From: Stramonita haemastoma | Lineage: Eukaryota; Mollusca; Gastropoda; Neogastropoda; Muricidae | Direction of reading: 5' to 3' | Assembly (NCBI GenBank): GCA_030674155.1 | Contig: CM060320.1 | Span: 34,847,456 to 34,869,214 of the forward strand | DNA: 21,759 nt | Shown: piece by piece, positions 18,434-21,759 of the stretch | Numbering within the stretch: the first letter of the stretch is position 1 | Layout of the letters: every line of letters starts with the position of its first letter | The notes under the pieces: generated by a model | What the model was told of the DNA's origin: nothing | Seen by the model: only the letters and a program-made list of their open reading frames with translations | Databases searched by the model: none | Made by a program: the position numbers and the translations under genes

Positions 18434-18570
18434 CTCTCTCAAACACACACACACACACACACACACAAGCACGCCCACGTGTAGAGAGACATAGATCGAG
18501 AGACAGAGAGAGACAGACAGACAGACAGATACAGAGACAGAGATAGAGATAGAGACAAAGACAGAGTACA
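18382..18570. repeat. Compound (CT)-(CA)-(ACAG/AGAT)n microsatellite
   Basis: CT tract (18382-18440), CA tract (18443-18468), a short CACGTGTAGAG linker, then degenerate GAGACAGA and AGATAGAG units to about 18570. Confidence 0.95.
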
Positions 18571-18738
18571 AATTCCAATAAGCGTGGTAGTTGTATTCAA
18601 GTAGACAGTCTTTCAAGCCGCAGACATGGTGGGTTTTTTTTTTCTTCACATTTTCAAACCAATGTTCATCACATCCTGCCAGTTTATGTTGTTGACAAAG
18701 CAGCTGTCAACACCCCACCACTCTGAATGATGTGAAGA
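18571..18738. other. Unannotated spacer
   Basis: Unique sequence with a T9 run at 18634-18642. Nothing recognised. Confidence 0.5.
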
Positions 18739-18748
18739 GAGGAGAGAG

Positions 18749-18806
<58 letters not shown>

Positions 18807-18838
18807 CAAGGCAAGGCAAGGCAAGGCAAGGCAAGGCA
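18739..18838. repeat. (GA)n followed by (GGCAA)n pentamer
   Basis: GA tract to 18805, then about six and a half perfect copies of GGCAA at 18806-18838. Confidence 0.97.
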
Positions 18839-18900
18839 AAATTCTTTTATTCCAGGATAATACATAAGCACTCATGTGCTTTTTTACATCCAGTCCCCGG
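18839..18900 (-). mobile_element. Element end related to the 3' end of R1
   Basis: GGATAATACATAAGCACTCA, TGTGCTTTTTTACATCCAGT and CCCC align with GGATAATGGACTAAGCATTA, AATGTGCTT and TTTACATCCAATCC at 3652-3695. It lies directly beside a pentamer array, which on the minus strand would be its tail (TTGCC)n. This is the typical arrangement at the 3' end of a non-LTR retroposon. Confidence 0.5.
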
Positions 18901-19234
18901 AGAGACAGACAGACAGACAGAGAAAGAGACAAGACAGAGGAGAATTGAAATGAGAACACAGTTATTCAGTATAGGTCACAGCCCCTTTTTGAATGGGGAT
19001 ACAGATAAACAGCACATAAGTGACACAAAAATACAATCGCCACAAAATAAAAATTAGAGCGAAAAATTGTATTTTACATGCATCACTTCTTATTCCATGG
19101 TAAAGAAACTGAAGATTTTGACTTGTGTTAATAGTGTCTTACACACTCGAAACGTCTTCTGAAAACTTATTGCAGGTATATACATGTTAGCTTTGATTTG
19201 ACATAATCTAGACTGCTCGAAATAAAACATGGCT
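18901..19234. other. Unannotated spacer
   Basis: Short GACA tract (18903-18921), then AT-rich unique DNA. Nothing recognised. Confidence 0.5.
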
Positions 19235-19540
<306 letters not shown>

Positions 19541-20127
19541 ACAGAAACAGAAACAAGAGGCAGAAGAAAACAAAACAAAACAAAAACAAAACAAAAAACC
19601 CAGAAAGAAGCAAAGCAAAGCAAGGAAGTGACAGGACCACCCTCTCAGTCCTATCAGACAGACAGAAGGCAATCGGAACATCTCCTCCTGTCTGCCCTCT
19701 CCGCTCGCTCCGTCAGCTTCCTCACAGCAGGGCATTGCATCCTATCGCATCTCCCAGCCAGCAGCCCAAGCCTAGAGCCTACTATACCTATACCCTAGCC
19801 TACTACTGGGATAGTTCTGTGTGCCACCAGCTAGCTAGATTGCTTCAGCCTAACCAGCACCTCCCACAACTCATGTTTCACGGAGGTGCAAGAATGCATT
19901 CGTGGCTTGCGGAAAGATAAACACATCATAGGTGTTGTCTCTTTTTGTTGTTGCCAGTTTCCCAGTTACTAGGCCAAAGTATAGCTATCGGCATAGCGTT
20001 ATGCCAGCCAAATCCTCAGTTATGGAATTTTTTTTTTCTCTTTGGGGGTACAAGCGTTGGTGCATGCATGCATGGTCAGATGGTTTGGGGGTTTTAGGGA
20101 TTGGGTATTTTTGTTGGTTTTTTTTGT
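19541..20127. other. Spacer with AAAAC pentamers, otherwise unique
   Basis: AAAAC/AAAC units at 19568-19600 and AAAGC units at 19607-19623, then balanced unique sequence to about 20030. An ATG-less or weakly started frame at 19735-19920 has no recognisable product. No RNA recognised. Confidence 0.5.
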
Positions 20128-20300
20128 GGGGGGGGGGGGGGGGGGGGGAGGGAGGATGGGCGTAGGGAAGAGGAGGGGGGCGAGCTGGTGTTGTTTGGGG
20201 TGTTTTTGTGCTTTGTTTTTTGTGTGTTTTTTTGTAAATGGCGGGGTTATTTTGTTTTGTTTTAAGGGTAGGGCTTTTTTTTGGTTCATTCTTGGCTGCA
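20128..20300. repeat. G21 run and G/T-only block
   Basis: G21 at 20128-20148, followed by G- and T-run DNA with very few C bases to about 20280. The texture mirrors the A/C-only block left of the assembly gap, on the opposite strand. Confidence 0.8.
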
Positions 20301-20480
20301 GCGTTGAAGTTCAATCCTTATCATGGTGAGAAATGTTTTGCATATGCGACCTAGGTTTTTTTTTCACCATTAAGGTAGCCACATTCTAATTTCTGGAATA
20401 AGTATATAGACTCTACGTTTAGGGTGGGCGATTCTGTACATATAACATTGACTGAAAAATAATAGCATTGCAGATATAAT
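20301..20480. other. Unannotated spacer
   Basis: AT-rich unique sequence. Nothing recognised. Confidence 0.5.
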
Positions 20481-20661
20481 GTATTTATGCATGATTGTAT
20501 GCATGTACACGAATTCTCACGCATGCACCCGCACGCATATGCAAGTTCCGATGCAATTGAGCGACCATGCATGCATGCATCCGCTGGTGTGTGCGCGTGT
20601 ACATACGTGTTCACGCGCGCGCGTGGGCACACACACACTCGCACGCACACACATATACGCA

Positions 20662-20708
<47 letters not shown>

Positions 20709-20750
20709 GCGCGCGCACACACACACACGCACATATACACACACACTGAA
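20481..20750. repeat. Long alternating purine-pyrimidine region
   Basis: Mixed ATGC, CACG, GCGC and CA dinucleotides, including ATGCATGCATGCAT (20567-20580), CACGCGCGCGCG (20612-20623), a pure CA tract (about 20667-20705) and CGCGCGCGCACAC (20708-20720). Nearly every step alternates purine and pyrimidine, which favours Z-DNA. Confidence 0.85.
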
Positions 20751-20998
20751 AAGAATGCAAATCTCCAGATTGACATAGTAAACAAGTCAACTTGAACTGC
20801 CCCTTCCCTGTTCCCCTCCCCTAAAAGAGATAAAATAAAAATAAAAATGGGTTCCCTCTCTCTTTGTGTTTTCCTGTCTGTCTCTCTGTCGCTGTGACAG
20901 TATCTGTCTACTTCTGTGTGTGTGGTGTTTGTGCGTGCGTGCATGTGTGTGTGTGTGTACGTCTGCACATGCCTTTTCTCCATCTGGCCCTTGCCATG
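20751..20998. other. Mixed spacer with CT and TG words
   Basis: Contains CTCTCTCTTTG, CTGTCTGTCTC and TGTGTG segments between unique DNA. Nothing else recognised. Confidence 0.5.
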
Positions 20999-21102
20999 TG
21001 TGTGCACGCACACACTCACACACACACAGACACACACACACACACACACACAAGACACAGACACACACACTAACATACACACACACACACACACACACAC
21101 AT
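20999..21102. repeat. Interrupted (CA)n microsatellite
   Basis: CA repeats with CACT, CAGACA and CAAGACAC interruptions. CATGTGTGTG at 20995-21004 immediately left gives a short inverted pairing potential. Confidence 0.96.
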
Positions 21103-21464
21103 GGCAGAGGCCAGGTTGCATAAAGGCATGTGTGTAGCCAGCCAATCTACCACTCCCAGAGATAAAGGTGTCGTGTTTAATATAGATTTACGAATTCTCT
21201 TTGTCTCTCTTCTCTATTGCTATCACTCAGTAATCTTATATATATGTGTGTGTCTATCTTTCTGCCTGAATTTGTAACTTTCTCCATGCGTGTCTATGTG
21301 TCTGCCTTAGTTCTTTTTTTTAATCTGTCTGTTTGTCTGTTTATCTGTCTGTTTGTCTGTCTGGGACTGATTATTCAAATATTCACTACTAAACACCCTG
21401 CAGTTGTGAGAACTTTAGCTGTGTCATGACTTCACAGAAAGAGAAAAGAGAATTACATTCAACA
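21103..21464. other. Unannotated spacer
   Basis: AT-rich sequence with TGTG (21244-21252) and (CTGTTTGT)n-like words at 21325-21362. Nothing recognised. Confidence 0.5.
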
Positions 21465-21685
21465 AGGGATTAGTAAAATAAGTAAATAAACAATTAAACA
21501 TATAATGAAAAAAAACTTTAATAAATGAATAAATAAACGAATGAATGAATGTATGAAACTAAGAAAGAAGAAAATCAAAACAAAAGGGAGAGACAGACAA
21601 ACAGACAGACAGAGAAACACAGACAGACAGAGACAAAGACAGAAAGAGAGACAGAAAGCCTGACAGAGTCAGAGAAACAGAAAAG
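21465..21685. repeat. Degenerate AATG/AATA tetranucleotides and (ACAG)n
   Basis: AATGAATGAATG and AATAAATAAAC words at 21470-21555, then ACAGACAG, AGAGAAACA and GACAGAG words at 21588-21680. The composition repeats that of 4293-4480. Confidence 0.8.
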
Positions 21686-21721
21686 GTAAGTAAAAAATAC
21701 AGCCAGAAGCAGAGAAAGAGA

Positions 21722-21759
21722 AGAATGCGATGAGAAAGAAGAATGCGAAGAAGAAGAAT
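21722..21759. repeat. Edge of a GAA/GAATGC array running off the window
   Basis: Contains GAATGCGA twice with GAAGAA between. Its reverse complement matches the TTCGCATTCTTC and CATCGCATTC words of the array at 2837-3360, so it is the same compound repeat in the opposite orientation. Confidence 0.8.

Overview
This window looks like non-coding nuclear DNA from a repeat-rich animal genome. I infer a mollusc, quite possibly a gastropod, from three things: very long GA/TG/CTT/GACA microsatellites, dispersed short elements with tRNA-like heads, and AT-rich unique spacers. Species-level placement cannot be made from the sequence alone. I found no convincing protein-coding gene, rRNA or intact tRNA. 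Almost every long open frame is a by-product of stop-free simple repeats (poly-Ser/Leu from CT, Arg/Glu from GA, Cys/Val from TG, Thr/His from CA, Phe/Ser/Lys from CTT). The bacterial vocabulary of operons and ribosome binding sites does not apply.

By comparing the window with itself I recognise four interspersed repeat families, named here only for convenience. R1 is a SINE-like element with a Pol III A/B-box head. Its fullest copy is 7153-7600; other copies are at 10490-10745 (-), 3640-3800 (-) and 15180-15345 (+), with end fragments at 1896-1966 and perhaps 18839-18900. R2 lies at 4490-4850, 5328-5650 and, split by an insertion, at 6116-6205 plus 6665-6910. R3 has a GAA-rich 3' tail and lies at 3415-3530, 6206-6664, 7695-7870 (-) and 11760-11960 (-). 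R4 occurs four times between 12.4 and 15.9 kb. A separate tRNA-like SINE head lies at 16472-16566 (-).

Layout: 1-2.2 kb holds CAA, GA and TG arrays around a small AT-rich unique block. 2.7-3.4 kb is a layered CTT/GCATTC array. 3.4-8 kb is a mosaic of R3, R1 and R2 copies, GA/GACA arrays and a 140-bp poly-G block. 8.3-10.2 kb carries three TG arrays in AT-rich DNA. 10.2-11.66 kb becomes homopolymer-rich and strand-biased and ends at a 100-N assembly gap (11660-11759). 11.8-15.9 kb carries R3, the four R4 units and a possible LINE remnant. 16-21.7 kb is dominated by CTA/CTG, CA, CT, TG and GACA arrays, strongly alternating purine-pyrimidine DNA near 20.5-20.75 kb, and the edge of a second GAA/GAATGC array that matches the 2.7-3.4 kb array in inverse orientation.

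Microsatellites repeatedly sit at the ends of, or inside, the interspersed elements. The simplest reading is a region where retroposed elements seed simple repeats that then expand. Features with no recognised family are given as unannotated spacers so that the record is complete.
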